Source of the DNA: Candidatus Cloacimonadota bacterium
Lineage (GTDB): Bacteria; Cloacimonadota; Cloacimonadia; JGIOTU-2
Length of the DNA: 62,941 nt
Direction: 5' to 3'
Assembly (NCBI GenBank): GCA_030613025.1
Contig: JAUWMT010000011.1
Location: 1 to 62,941, forward strand
The position numbers were made by a program, and so were the translations under genes. Numbering within the stretch: position 1 is the stretch's first letter; the number at the start of each line of letters is the position of its first letter. Of the stretch, positions 27,474 through 35,789 are shown in pieces. Below the pieces are notes generated by a model. It did no database searches. It saw only the letters and a list, made by a program, of their open reading frames with translations, and was not told the DNA's origin.

Positions 27474-29219
27474 TCAATTTTTCCTTGCATTAATCGCATA
27501 AAAGAACGCCCCTTTCTCAATGACCTCATCCCACACCAAATATTCATGTTCATGATAATTTGCAAGTAATTCTTTCACAATCTGTTTCGCATCTTCAATA
27601 TGTTTTATATAAAGCTTATTAGACTCTTTGCGGTTTGAGTCCTGTTCAAATTCGGTATTTATAATCCTATCAAAATCAAGATCAAGCTGAATTTCCGAAT
27701 CCTTCGCATCAACATGCGACCATTCACCTGATGTCATATCAAATTTATATAATGACAAAAACAGATGTCCATATTCAGAGATAAGTTTGATCGCTTCAAT
27801 GATATAGCTGAATTCTTCATAAGAGAGTGAATAGTGCACATTCAATCGTATCCATCCGGGTTTCATGCCTTCAAGATTAATTATACCCGTAAAACATCGG
27901 TACATCTTAGAAGTGATATCGTCAAAATGCAATAACCTGTGACCATAGGGACCTGCGCAGGAACAGCCGGCTCTTGTTTGAATCCCAAAGAGGTCATTGA
28001 GGAGCTTTGTCACGAATTTCGGATGAAGAATTCTGTCCTTATGTTTGATATTGAACGCAATGATCCCGAGTTTATCCTTTAAATCATTTGGTCCGTAAAT
28101 GATCATCCGTTCATCATCTCTAAAAGCATTGAAAAACTCAGTTACGTAACATTTTTCGATTGCTTCAATTGTATCGACACCTATTCTATTCTTAAGCTGA
28201 AGAACCATCGATGACTTGATCGCCTGCATAATGCCCGGAGTGCCGGGTTTTTCGCGGGTTTCAATATCGTTCACATAACATTCTTTATCTAAGCTGACAA
28301 ACTTTACCGTCCCACCTGCAGCAATAGTTGGCGGAAGATCGCTTCGATAGATATTTTCATTGATAATAAGAATGCCTGATGATCCGGGTCCACCCAAAAA
28401 TTTATGGGGTGAAAAGAAGATTGCGTCAAAATAACTTTCTTCATCCCGGTTCATATCAATCTCAATGTAAGGAGCGCATGCAGCAAAATCGAAACATGCA
28501 AGAGCATCATTTTCATGAAGTATTCTCGCAACATCATACACCAGCGTCTTTATTCCTGTCACATTTGATGCCGCAGAGAATGATCCGATCTTTTGCCTGT
28601 TATCATATTTTGGATCAGAAACCTCTTTTTCAAGCGCTTTCAGATCGAGCACCTGGTTCTCGTTAAGAGAAATTTCTACAACTTCGCACAGTGTTTGACG
28701 CCACATTATCTCATTGGAATGGTGTTCATAGGGACCCACAAAAACTATCGGTTTGTTTTTCTCAATAAAGTCCAGCAGTCTCTTGTGACATTGTGCATGG
28801 GATTCTTTATTCACCTGGATGCAGCTATCGAGAAATTTATTTACTCTTTCACGAGTGGCAGGAGACCAATATACTCCAAGTATCTGCTGAAGGCGTGTAA
28901 TACCTCCGGTTGCACCAGTTCCTGTAAAAATGAGCTTGCCATTTTCACCAGCATTGACCAGATCCTTTATGTGAGCTTCGGCTTCATGCAAAAGCTGTGA
29001 CATTGTCTTGCCTGTGAAGTCATCTTCTGTGTGGGTATTTGCATAGAACTGGAGAATATACTGAAGATAGTTCTCGATAAAATCCACTGCACGCCCGCTT
29101 GCCGTATAATCAGCATAAATAAGTGGTCTTGTCCCAAAAGGTGTTTCAAAAGGCATATTCCTGCCGATGATGCTCTTGCGGAGCCAATTCAATTTGTTGA
29201 TTTGATTTTCTGCATTCAT
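27474..29219 (-). CDS. Class V aminotransferase (cysteine desulfurase-like PLP enzyme)
   Basis: The 581-residue product is a fold-type I PLP enzyme of the SufS/CsdA-like class V group. Visible motifs are the cofactor-site GTGATGGITRLQQILG, the ALACFDFAACAPY Asp region, the PLP-lysine motif FFSPHKFLGGPGSSG and the late cysteine motif TRAGCSCAGPYGHR, comparable to the RAG-x-x-C loop of cysteine desulfurases. It is longer than typical SufS (about 410), with a C-terminal extension of about 130 residues without a recognised motif. Substrate is unknown: cysteine desulfuration or another elimination is possible. No suf or isc genes are adjacent. Confidence 0.85.
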   Translation of the reverse strand: MNAENQINKLNWLRKSIIGRNMPFETPFGTRPLIYADYTASGRAVDFIENYLQYILQFYANTHTEDDFTGKTMSQLLHEAEAHIKDLVNAGENGKLIFTGTGATGGITRLQQILGVYWSPATRERVNKFLDSCIQVNKESHAQCHKRLLDFIEKNKPIVFVGPYEHHSNEIMWRQTLCEVVEISLNENQVLDLKALEKEVSDPKYDNRQKIGSFSAASNVTGIKTLVYDVARILHENDALACFDFAACAPYIEIDMNRDEESYFDAIFFSPHKFLGGPGSSGILIINENIYRSDLPPTIAAGGTVKFVSLDKECYVNDIETREKPGTPGIMQAIKSSMVLQLKNRIGVDTIEAIEKCYVTEFFNAFRDDERMIIYGPNDLKDKLGIIAFNIKHKDRILHPKFVTKLLNDLFGIQTRAGCSCAGPYGHRLLHFDDITSKMYRCFTGIINLEGMKPGWIRLNVHYSLSYEEFSYIIEAIKLISEYGHLFLSLYKFDMTSGEWSHVDAKDSEIQLDLDFDRIINTEFEQDSNRKESNKLYIKHIEDAKQIVKELLANYHEHEYLVWDEVIEKGAFFYAINARKN

Positions 29220-29300
29220 ATTAGATTTTCCTTTGAAGGTATCTCAGGAGATGGAAATTTTATGTCAATTTTGTTATGGTTCTTGAGTGTATTGAATTTC

Positions 29301-29437
29301 TTGACAAAGTATTTATAGGAAACATTTATCCGAAATAAACTAAAAGACGTAAAAAGGATGTTTATTAATGGTTACTATCTATTTTAGGCGCCCCATATAC
29401 TGCTTAACCTCTCAGTATATAACATTTTAAGCAGTAT
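29301..29437 (+). promoter_or_regulatory. Candidate promoter and inverted repeat ahead of the cassette region
   Basis: TTGACA at 29301-29306 is followed after 17 bases by ATTTAT, a poor -10 match, so the promoter call is weak. An 11-bp inverted repeat, ATACTGCTTAA at 29397-29407 and TTAAGCAGTAT at 29427-29437, precedes the first plus-strand gene of the cassette region. It is not followed by a T-run. It might be a degenerate recombination site or an operator. Confidence 0.3.
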
Positions 29438-29442
29438 AATAT

Positions 29443-30039
29443 ATGTTAGGCTTAATTAGAAGAGAAAATATTAAAGCTTGGAAAGCAATAGCAATTAGAA
29501 GCATGTTTTTCGGCATTGGATTCGCAGTGACTATCGCTGTATTAGGTGGTGCAGTTTTTTTGTATATAGAGCGGCCGAAGCCGTGGAATAATACAGCTAT
29601 TACTGCTCAATACGATGAGGTTGGCATAGAGGGGGAGAAAAATACCTTTGTGTTTTATTACACACTTCAAAATAACACGAAGAAGGACTACTCGATGTCG
29701 GAGTATTCTGAAATTCCAATTTTTGCTCGACTTGCTGATGAGGAACGGCTAAGCGGTAGTCCTTCATCTGAATGGCTCACATATGATAAACTTGTCTTTA
29801 TCCCCGCTGGCCATAAAATTCGATTTGCTGTACATCTTCAGTATCCCTATCCCGAAAGCCCTAAGAAGAGTGCATCACGAGAAGAGAAAAAAGAGTTCCG
29901 TAAAAAAGCTGAACAATATGTCAGCGAAGAGTTTCGTAATTTAGATGGTTTTGTGCTTTTTGATAAAGCATTCCACTATGAAATTCGCTTGAATCGTGGG
30001 TGGACTACTATAACGAACGAAGAAACTGAAAAGAAATGA
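29443..30039 (+). CDS. Membrane-anchored protein of unknown function, first cassette gene
   Basis: This 198-residue protein is not recognised. A single hydrophobic segment (residues about 20-42, MFFGIGFAVTIAVLGGAVFL) would anchor it with the bulk, a beta-rich domain followed by a charged helical stretch (KKSASREEKKEFRKKAEQY), outside the cytoplasm. The start codon has no Shine-Dalgarno, and the sequence GTTAGGC, a perfect integron core-site form (GTTRRRY), covers codons 1-3. Five bases after the stop begins an attC-like site (30044-30101). Cassette genes with poor ribosome binding sites are common. The frame is open and coding-like over its whole length. Confidence 0.7.
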   Translation: MLGLIRRENIKAWKAIAIRSMFFGIGFAVTIAVLGGAVFLYIERPKPWNNTAITAQYDEVGIEGEKNTFVFYYTLQNNTKKDYSMSEYSEIPIFARLADEERLSGSPSSEWLTYDKLVFIPAGHKIRFAVHLQYPYPESPKKSASREEKKEFRKKAEQYVSEEFRNLDGFVLFDKAFHYEIRLNRGWTTITNEETEKK

Positions 30040-30043
30040 AATC

Positions 30044-30101
30044 CTCTAACAATCGCTTGCACCCGACGCGGTACCAGCGTGGCTGAAGCGAAACGGTAGA
30101 G
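30044..30101 (+). other. attC-like recombination site 1 (58 bp)
   Basis: The site begins with CTCTAAC (a perfect RYYYAAC core) and ends with GGTAGAG, one base off the matching GTTAGAG. Inside, TCGCTT (30053-30058) pairs with AAGCGA, and GACGC pairs with GCGT around a short loop, giving the nested imperfect palindrome of integron attC sites. The 58-bp length equals that of classical short attC sites. It follows the stop codon of the 198-residue gene by four bases, the usual cassette position. Confidence 0.7.
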
Positions 30102-30125
30102 TGAAATCTTTGGATCTGAAATAAT

Positions 30126-30932
30126 ATGGAAAACACAAGGTTTATATATCCAGGGCAACCCTTCATTGGTGAGGGTGTACTACGTACAATCCTTTCATTT
30201 AATAATGAACCAAACGACAAAGGAACTTCCTCAGTTTTAGAGCGAGAACATGCTCAAATTGCAGTTGGTGTTACAATGGTTGCTCTAGAAAGCCTTGTAA
30301 AAACGAAGCTGCATAATATTGATGAAAACGAACCAAAATTGCTTGAAGACTTATTCTTAAAGACAGTCCCAGATTCAAGTACTAATCATCCTGCATTAGG
30401 ACTATGGCATGAGCTTAAGATATTGAGGAATCAAATAATTCATTCCGGATATTTCGAAAAAAATATTCTTGGAGGAAAAATTTCCAAAGCCACTCAGACT
30501 AGAATAGGGTTTAAATTCACTTGTAGTCACATTGATTTTAAAAATGAGAGAACAAAGAAATACAGGCTTACTATCAATCCACTCAATGTTTCAAGGTATG
30601 AAGCATTTGTGACACTTTTATTTTTTTACTGGTATGGGAAGGTCACCGAAACGTGGTCATCAAATGTCCCATTGAACCGAATCTATGTTGACAGTAGGTT
30701 TAATCACGATATAATTGGCAAATGGATAAATGCTGGTCGATTTCATCACCTTGTTGGAGGGGGAAATGAATATGTTAATCTTATCGGATTTTTATCGAAT
30801 AGATTGAATCCTATTTCCAAAAAACAGATATACAAATCAGCTCTTTCGGATTTAGATATTGATTTAAATAAAAGTGCAAATACCGCATTATCAATATTAA
30901 AGATGTTTGAGACTGGTTCGATCACCTTATGA
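30126..30932 (+). CDS. HEPN-like protein of unknown function, second cassette gene
   Basis: The 268-residue product is not assigned to a named family. It is largely helical, with LKILRNQIIHSGYF placing R101 and H106 in the R-x4-6-H arrangement typical of HEPN RNase-like and Abi-type proteins. A second charged region (DFKNERTKKYRLTINPLN) and a conserved-looking C-terminus follow. HEPN proteins act in defence and stress as RNases or dimer scaffolds; that role here is inference. The gene is bracketed by attC-like sites at 30044-30101 and 30942-31065. No Shine-Dalgarno of note precedes the ATG. Confidence 0.7.
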   Translation: MENTRFIYPGQPFIGEGVLRTILSFNNEPNDKGTSSVLEREHAQIAVGVTMVALESLVKTKLHNIDENEPKLLEDLFLKTVPDSSTNHPALGLWHELKILRNQIIHSGYFEKNILGGKISKATQTRIGFKFTCSHIDFKNERTKKYRLTINPLNVSRYEAFVTLLFFYWYGKVTETWSSNVPLNRIYVDSRFNHDIIGKWINAGRFHHLVGGGNEYVNLIGFLSNRLNPISKKQIYKSALSDLDIDLNKSANTALSILKMFETGSITL

Positions 30933-30941
30933 TATTTTTCA

Positions 30942-31065
30942 CTCTAACTACCGCTGCAACGGACACCTGAAACGCTGTGTCCAATTTTAGAGTTGGACTT
31001 TGAGAGAACAATGAAACATGTAGTAGGAAAATTTAGTCTGGGCGCCGCTAATTCAGCCGTTATGC
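30942..31065 (+). other. attC-like recombination site 2 (124 bp)
   Basis: The left core CTCTAAC (30942-30948) lies 9 bp after the stop of the HEPN-like gene, and the right core GTTATGC (31059-31065) is a perfect GTTRRRY. The left core matches the start of its own cassette (TAGAG at the end of site 1), as expected if the cassette was once circular. The right half, CGCCGCTAATTCAGCCGTTATGC in two pieces, is of the common attC right-arm type. The 124-bp length is like the long attC sites of chromosomal integrons. Confidence 0.65.
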
Positions 31066-31132
31066 TTTTAATAAAAATCATAGAAAATAAATATGGATCG
31101 ATCAACAAAAATCGTATTAAGGAGAAATAAAA

Positions 31133-31237
31133 ATGGGCGACAAAGGAAAAAAAGATAAGGGTAAAAAGGAAAATCAAAAAAAGGCTAAACTTTCACTTAA
31201 GGAAAAACGTAAGCAGAAAAAAGAGAAAAATCAATAA
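31133..31237 (+). CDS. 34-residue lysine-rich small protein, cassette gene
   Basis: This short frame (MGDKGKKDKGKKENQ at its start) has 15 lysines in 34 residues and no hydrophobic segment. A good Shine-Dalgarno, AAGGAG, lies nine bases upstream of the ATG, and the gene sits between two attC-like sites, so it is probably real. Small Lys-rich proteins of this form may bind RNA, DNA or ribosomes; nothing specific is known here. It resembles the charged C-terminal tail of the neighbouring DEAD-box helicase in composition only. Confidence 0.65.
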   Translation: MGDKGKKDKGKKENQKKAKLSLKEKRKQKKEKNQ

Positions 31238-31247
31238 GGATTAAGAA

Positions 31248-31392
31248 GCATCACCGTGAAATGCGGAGAATCGGAAGAACTGTCCGCATTCTCGGACACC
31301 TATTTTTTATCAATATATTGCTTTCAGCAATGTAACGTCAAGGTGAGTGGGGCTAAGTCCTTTTGCCGGTAATGCTCATCGTTATATCGCTT
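31248..31392 (+). other. Possible degenerate attC-like site 3
   Basis: GCATCAC at 31248-31254 is one base off the RYYYAAC form that should pair with the GTTATGC start of this cassette. A hairpin ATGCGGA/TCCGCAT (31261-31267 and 31283-31289) follows, and TCGTTATAT lies near the right end. The position after the 34-residue gene and before the helicase gene fits a cassette junction, but neither core is perfect. Confidence 0.3.
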
Positions 31393-31494
31393 AAATAAAT
31401 ATTTTGGGCGGAGTTAATCTGTTCAGTAAAAAGAAAAATTTAGACAATAGTATTTATAAAGCTATTTTAATATAAAGGAATAAATTATAAAATT

Positions 31495-32766
31495 ATGCAA
31501 TTTAAAGATCTAAAAATTATTGAGCCAATCTTAAAAGCTCTAAAAGAAGAAAATTATACAGAGCCAACATCCATCCAAGAAAAAGCGATTCCGCTCATTC
31601 TAAAAAGAAATGATGTATTAGGTAGTGCTCAAACCGGTACAGGTAAAACAGCGGCTTTTGCCATTCCCATCCTGCAGCACCTCTTTCACGACCGTCAGCA
31701 GAATGACAACCCGCGTAAAATTAAGTCGCTCATCATCACTCCTACACGCGAATTGGCGATTCAAATTGGCATCAGTTTTGCGGTTTATGGAAAATTCACA
31801 GGAATCAAAAATACTGTTGTTTTCGGTGGTGTGAAGCAGGGTGCACAAACGGATGCCCTTCGCAAAGGTGTCGATGTTCTCGTTGCAACGCCTGGAAGAC
31901 TTCTGGATTTGATAGATCAGGGTTTCATCAGCTTGAATGCAATCGAATATTTTGTATTGGACGAAGCTGACCGGATGCTCGACATGGGTTTCATCAACGA
32001 CATTCGAAAGATCATCACCAAATTACCAGCAAAACGTCAGTCTTTGTTTTTTTCAGCGACAATGCCGGAAAGCATTGTAAAACTTTCGAGGAAAATTTTG
32101 ATAAATCCAAAGAAAGTCGACGTAAGTCCGATTTCATCTACTGCTGAAACTATCCAGCAATATCTGTATTATACCAACAGAATAAACAAGAAAGATTTGC
32201 TGCTTCATATACTTAAGGATCAAAATATCGATCAGGTATTGTTATTTTCCAGGACAAAACACGGGGCTGACAAAATAGCTCGTAACCTGAAAAAACATAA
32301 GATCAAATCGGCAGCTATACATGGTGACAAAGCCCAAAATAACCGGCAAAAAGTCCTGGCGCAATTTAAAGCCGGAGAAACCAGGGTGTTGGTAGCAACG
32401 GATATTGCAGCCAGGGGGATCGACATAGACAAACTAAAATATGTCATCAATTATGATATACCGAATGTAGCCGAAACATACGTCCACAGGATAGGTAGAT
32501 CCGGTAGAGCAGGGGAAGAAGGAAATGCTATATCCCTTTGCGAACCTGAAGAAAATGCTTATATCAGAGACATTGAAAAATTGATAAACCTGAAAATAAA
32601 ACGTGTTAAAGAAAACCCTTTTCCGCAAACAGATAATCCTATGACAGAAAAGGAGAAAAAGGAATGGGAAAAAGAGAAACAGCGAAGAAAACAAGAATTC
32701 TTTGCTGCAAAAAACAGCAAACAAAATAGAACAAATTTATCAAAGTTTTCCAAGAAAAATAAATAG
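31495..32766 (+). CDS. DEAD-box RNA helicase, RhlE-like
   Basis: The 423-residue protein is an ATP-dependent RNA helicase acting on structured RNA, typically in ribosome assembly or cold adaptation. The motifs are complete: Q-motif region TEPTSIQEKAIP, motif I AQTGTGKTAAFAIP, Ia PTRELAIQI, Ib TPGRLLD, II DEADRMLDMGF, III SAT, V VLVATDIAARGIDI and VI YVHRIGRSGRAG. A basic tail (KKEWEKEKQRRKQEFFAAKN) follows. AAAGGA precedes the ATG. It is plus-stranded within the attC-bounded region, an unusual cargo for a cassette, so it may be a chromosomal gene caught between cassettes. Confidence 0.95.
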   Translation: MQFKDLKIIEPILKALKEENYTEPTSIQEKAIPLILKRNDVLGSAQTGTGKTAAFAIPILQHLFHDRQQNDNPRKIKSLIITPTRELAIQIGISFAVYGKFTGIKNTVVFGGVKQGAQTDALRKGVDVLVATPGRLLDLIDQGFISLNAIEYFVLDEADRMLDMGFINDIRKIITKLPAKRQSLFFSATMPESIVKLSRKILINPKKVDVSPISSTAETIQQYLYYTNRINKKDLLLHILKDQNIDQVLLFSRTKHGADKIARNLKKHKIKSAAIHGDKAQNNRQKVLAQFKAGETRVLVATDIAARGIDIDKLKYVINYDIPNVAETYVHRIGRSGRAGEEGNAISLCEPEENAYIRDIEKLINLKIKRVKENPFPQTDNPMTEKEKKEWEKEKQRRKQEFFAAKNSKQNRTNLSKFSKKNK

Positions 32767-32811
32767 GACTTATGATGGGTAGTACCGGTTCGAAAATGAG
32801 TACAATTAATA

Positions 32812-32921
32812 AACAAAAACGCGTGCGGGTCACCTGTAGTATAGTTAATCCGGGCACGCTTATTGGCAATTTAAAGTTTACTGGCCTATTTGTTTTTGTC
32901 ATGTTATCGCCAGCGTTATGT
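32812..32921 (+). other. Possible attC-like site 4
   Basis: The stem GCGTGC/GCACGC (32821-32826 and 32854-32859) lies in the helicase-flavoprotein spacer, and CCAGCGTTATGTTATG near 32911-32926 contains GTTATGT, a valid right core. The left core is not recognisable (AAAAAC only). It is a weak candidate, supported mainly by its position. Confidence 0.3.
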
Positions 32922-32935
32922 TATGAGGTATTAAG

Positions 32936-34150
32936 GTGCAAATTGCAATAGTTGGAGGTGGTGCTGCCGGTTTCTTTTCGGCGATTACAGCAAAAGAAAA
33001 TTATCCGGGTGCCAAAGTTGTCATTTTTGAAAAATCAAAAAAGCTCTTGGCAAAGGTTAAAATATCGGGTGGAGGAAGGTGTAATATTACCAACGGTTGC
33101 ACATCCATAAAAGAACTATCCGAAGCTTATCCCAGAGGACGAAAAGCGTTGAAAAAAGCGTTTCGAATCTTTAATACCACACATGCTATGCAGTGGTTTG
33201 AGTCCAGAGGTGTTCCCCTGGTAATTCAAGATGACAATTGTGTTTTTCCTGTATCCCAAACTTCACAAAGCGTTATTGATTGTTTTTTAAAACAAACGAA
33301 AAAATTAAAGGTTGAAATTGAAGTCGGGAGAAGAATAAAAGCCATTAAACGGATCGGTGACAAGTTGGAATTGGACTTTATTGAGGGAGATGTTCCATCG
33401 AGAACTTTTGATAAGGTAATTGTTGCAACAGGCGGCTCTCCGCAAAGAAAGGGATTGCAGTGGCTTGAAAAATTACATCACAAAATCGAAGATCCTGTTC
33501 CTTCATTATTCACATTCAATATGCCTGCTGAATCGGTTACCGAGTTGATGGGAGTCACGGTAGAAAAAACTTTGGTGAGCATACAAGGAACAAAGCTTAG
33601 ATCCGAAGGTCCCCTGCTAATTACTCATTGGGGAATGAGCGGTCCGGCGATCTTGAAATTATCGGCTTTTGGAGCGAGATTATTGAGTGAAAAAGGTTAT
33701 GAATTTAAGATCCAGGTGAATTGGGTTAATGTGATTAATAATGATGCTGTTATGGATAAGTTGAGAAGCATTGTTAATGAACATTCAAATAAAATTTTGT
33801 CAAACTTTAGACCATATTTTTTGCCTGAAAGATTATGGCGTTATTTGCTTGATAAAAGTGATTTTTCAGCAAAGAAAACATGGGGGGAGCTCGGAAAGAA
33901 GGGGATTAATAAATTGGTGAATGTGTTAACCAATGATGTTTATTCTGTGAAAGGGAAAACATCATTTAAAGAAGAGTTTGTGACTTGTGGTGGTGTTAGT
34001 CTGGAAAGTATCGATTTTAATACTATGCAAAGCAAGGTGTGCAAAAACCTATATTTTGCAGGCGAAATAATGGACATTGATGGAATTACCGGAGGTTATA
34101 ATTTTCAAGCCGCCTGGACAACAGCATTTATAGCAGGTAAGCTGAATTAA
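32936..34150 (+). CDS. BaiN/HI0933-like FAD-dependent oxidoreductase
   Basis: The 404-residue protein belongs to the HI0933/YhiN/BaiN family of flavoproteins. The N-terminal dinucleotide-binding motif is AIVGGGAAGFFSAITA, followed by KVKISGGGRCNITNGC, the family hallmark, then KVIVATGGSPQRKG. The C-terminal GEIMDIDGITGGYNFQAAW is the second FAD contact. The physiological substrate of most members is unknown; BaiN is implicated in bile-acid dehydroxylation, which cannot be assumed here. The start is GTG at 32936 with GAGG seven bases upstream. The gene is the last cassette-type cargo before the IS630 insertion. Confidence 0.93.
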   Translation: MQIAIVGGGAAGFFSAITAKENYPGAKVVIFEKSKKLLAKVKISGGGRCNITNGCTSIKELSEAYPRGRKALKKAFRIFNTTHAMQWFESRGVPLVIQDDNCVFPVSQTSQSVIDCFLKQTKKLKVEIEVGRRIKAIKRIGDKLELDFIEGDVPSRTFDKVIVATGGSPQRKGLQWLEKLHHKIEDPVPSLFTFNMPAESVTELMGVTVEKTLVSIQGTKLRSEGPLLITHWGMSGPAILKLSAFGARLLSEKGYEFKIQVNWVNVINNDAVMDKLRSIVNEHSNKILSNFRPYFLPERLWRYLLDKSDFSAKKTWGELGKKGINKLVNVLTNDVYSVKGKTSFKEEFVTCGGVSLESIDFNTMQSKVCKNLYFAGEIMDIDGITGGYNFQAAWTTAFIAGKLN

Positions 34151-34465
34151 CCTAATTTGGATAAACCAAAACCAGAAATTTTCAACGAACAAAATCTAAC
34201 AATAAAAGTTCATTGTTGTGAGTGTTTTTGAGTTGCTTTAAAATTTTCCGCCAAAAATTACATCCAATTTATTGATAAGATACTAATATTTAAGGATCAA
34301 TTGCCCCAATTGACCGTTATTTGAGACAATCTGTCACTTCTGAAATCTCAAATCGGTGTTCTTCAATCTTCAATCAAAATTATTGTAATGAGAAAGGTTG
34401 CTTCAGCATAGTTGCCTTCATGGAGTGGTCCATGACGACTCGGTAATTATTAAAGGAGCAAACTA

Positions 34466-35722
34466 GTATTTCATTCTCTAAATAGGTGCACAAGTTAGAT
34501 TGATATTTCATCCATTTTATATTTCCATCTAAATCTTACGGGAGTTTTATTTATTCCATTCAAATAATTGCATATTCTTTCTTTCAGTTCCTGTTTGCTA
34601 TTCACTCTAATACCTCTTAAGAAGCTTCTTGTCATCTTACTAAAAAAAGATTCTATTATGTTTAACCATGAACCATGTTTTGGCGTAAAAACAAATTCAA
34701 ACCTATTGGGTTTTGAAGTTAAGAATTTCTTCGTTTCTTTCGATATATGTGATGAAACATTATCTAAAATAATCCTGATTTTCTTGTCTTTATCATATTT
34801 GCTATCAAGAAGTTGAAGAAGATTAATAAAGTCAGAACTTTTATGAGTTTCGCTAACATTATATATGATTTCACCATTATATAGATCTATTCCTGCCAGC
34901 AAACTCAAGGTTCCGTGACGTACATATTCATAATCTCTATAAATACAACCATTTCCACTATTGGGCAAAGGTAATAATTCTTTTCCTTTGTTACCGATTG
35001 CTTGTATTCCCGGTTTTTCATCAAAACTAACAGTGATTTTGTCTGGTTGAGAAATATCTCCATTATCAATCTTTTGGTTAGTAAGTTCTACTTCCTTATA
35101 AATATAAAGAACTTGCTCCATCTTTGATTCAAATTCAGGATCTCTTTTTTCAACATAATATTTTATCTTGTGAGGTTTAAGTTCCGCGTCGTTAAGAATA
35201 TTCCACAATTTTGAAACTGATAAATTAGTTAAATTAATATGACCTACACCATTACAATTTGCCCTTATATGTTTTAGAAGAAGGCTATAAGTCCAGATTT
35301 CATGCGGGTATCCCAGTTCCTTTGGTTTTTGACAAGCAAGATTTATTATCCAAACTTTTTCATTGGCAGTTATCACTGCTTTTTTCCCACTACGAGGTTG
35401 ATCAGTCAAAGCTGCTTCTACCCCCATAGAAACACATTTTTCCAAGCATAAAATAACTGTCTTACGATTAACCTTCAAATCTCTTGCTATTTGTGAATCG
35501 TTTATCTTTGAGATACTTTCAAAAATAATTTTTGACCTTAATACTTTTCTAAAAGGTTCTGTCCTCGATTTGCTAATTCTTTCAAGCATATCTTTTTCTG
35601 CTTTAGTTAGAACAATTTTTGCTCGCTTACTTGGTCTTCCCATTTTTGCTCCTTATTCATTTTTTGGAGTCAAAATGAGTTTTCCAATATCTTTTTGTCC
35701 AGTTATTTTAAGAATGAAGTAC
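34466..35722 (-). mobile_element. IS630-family insertion sequence, apparently complete
   Basis: The element is about 1257 bp with imperfect terminal inverted repeats, GTATTTCATTCT at 34466 and GTACTTCATTCT on the complementary strand at 35722. More weakly similar bases continue inward. A TA dinucleotide lies at both ends (34464-34465 and 35723-35724), the target duplication expected of IS630/Tc1-mariner elements. It contains one intact transposase gene. The insertion lies between the flavoprotein gene and the best attC site, so it entered the cassette array after assembly. Confidence 0.88.
34495..35643 (-). CDS. IS630-family DDE transposase
   Basis: The 382-residue transposase has two N-terminal helix-turn-helix regions (QIARDLKVNRKTVILCLEK and the SVSKLWNIL stretch) and a DDE catalytic core: first Asp in TVSFDEKPGIQA, second in RIILDNVSSH and the Glu in SWLNIIESFF. 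The order and spacing match the IS630/Tc1-mariner family, and no frameshift is present, so the element may still be active. It is transcribed on the minus strand, opposite to the cassette genes. Confidence 0.95.
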   Translation of the reverse strand: MGRPSKRAKIVLTKAEKDMLERISKSRTEPFRKVLRSKIIFESISKINDSQIARDLKVNRKTVILCLEKCVSMGVEAALTDQPRSGKKAVITANEKVWIINLACQKPKELGYPHEIWTYSLLLKHIRANCNGVGHINLTNLSVSKLWNILNDAELKPHKIKYYVEKRDPEFESKMEQVLYIYKEVELTNQKIDNGDISQPDKITVSFDEKPGIQAIGNKGKELLPLPNSGNGCIYRDYEYVRHGTLSLLAGIDLYNGEIIYNVSETHKSSDFINLLQLLDSKYDKDKKIRIILDNVSSHISKETKKFLTSKPNRFEFVFTPKHGSWLNIIESFFSKMTRSFLRGIRVNSKQELKERICNYLNGINKTPVRFRWKYKMDEISI

Positions 35723-35789
35723 TAGGTCGGACAAAAGGATTGGGACTATCCGAAAAGAAGGTGAAAAGAAAGCTGGTAAGTAGTCCACC

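Noticed and set aside
34198-34217. AACAAT/ATTGTT hairpin after the flavoprotein gene as another attC site
   Set aside because: The left RYYYAAC form is present, but no valid GTTRRRY right core exists at a suitable distance before the IS element.
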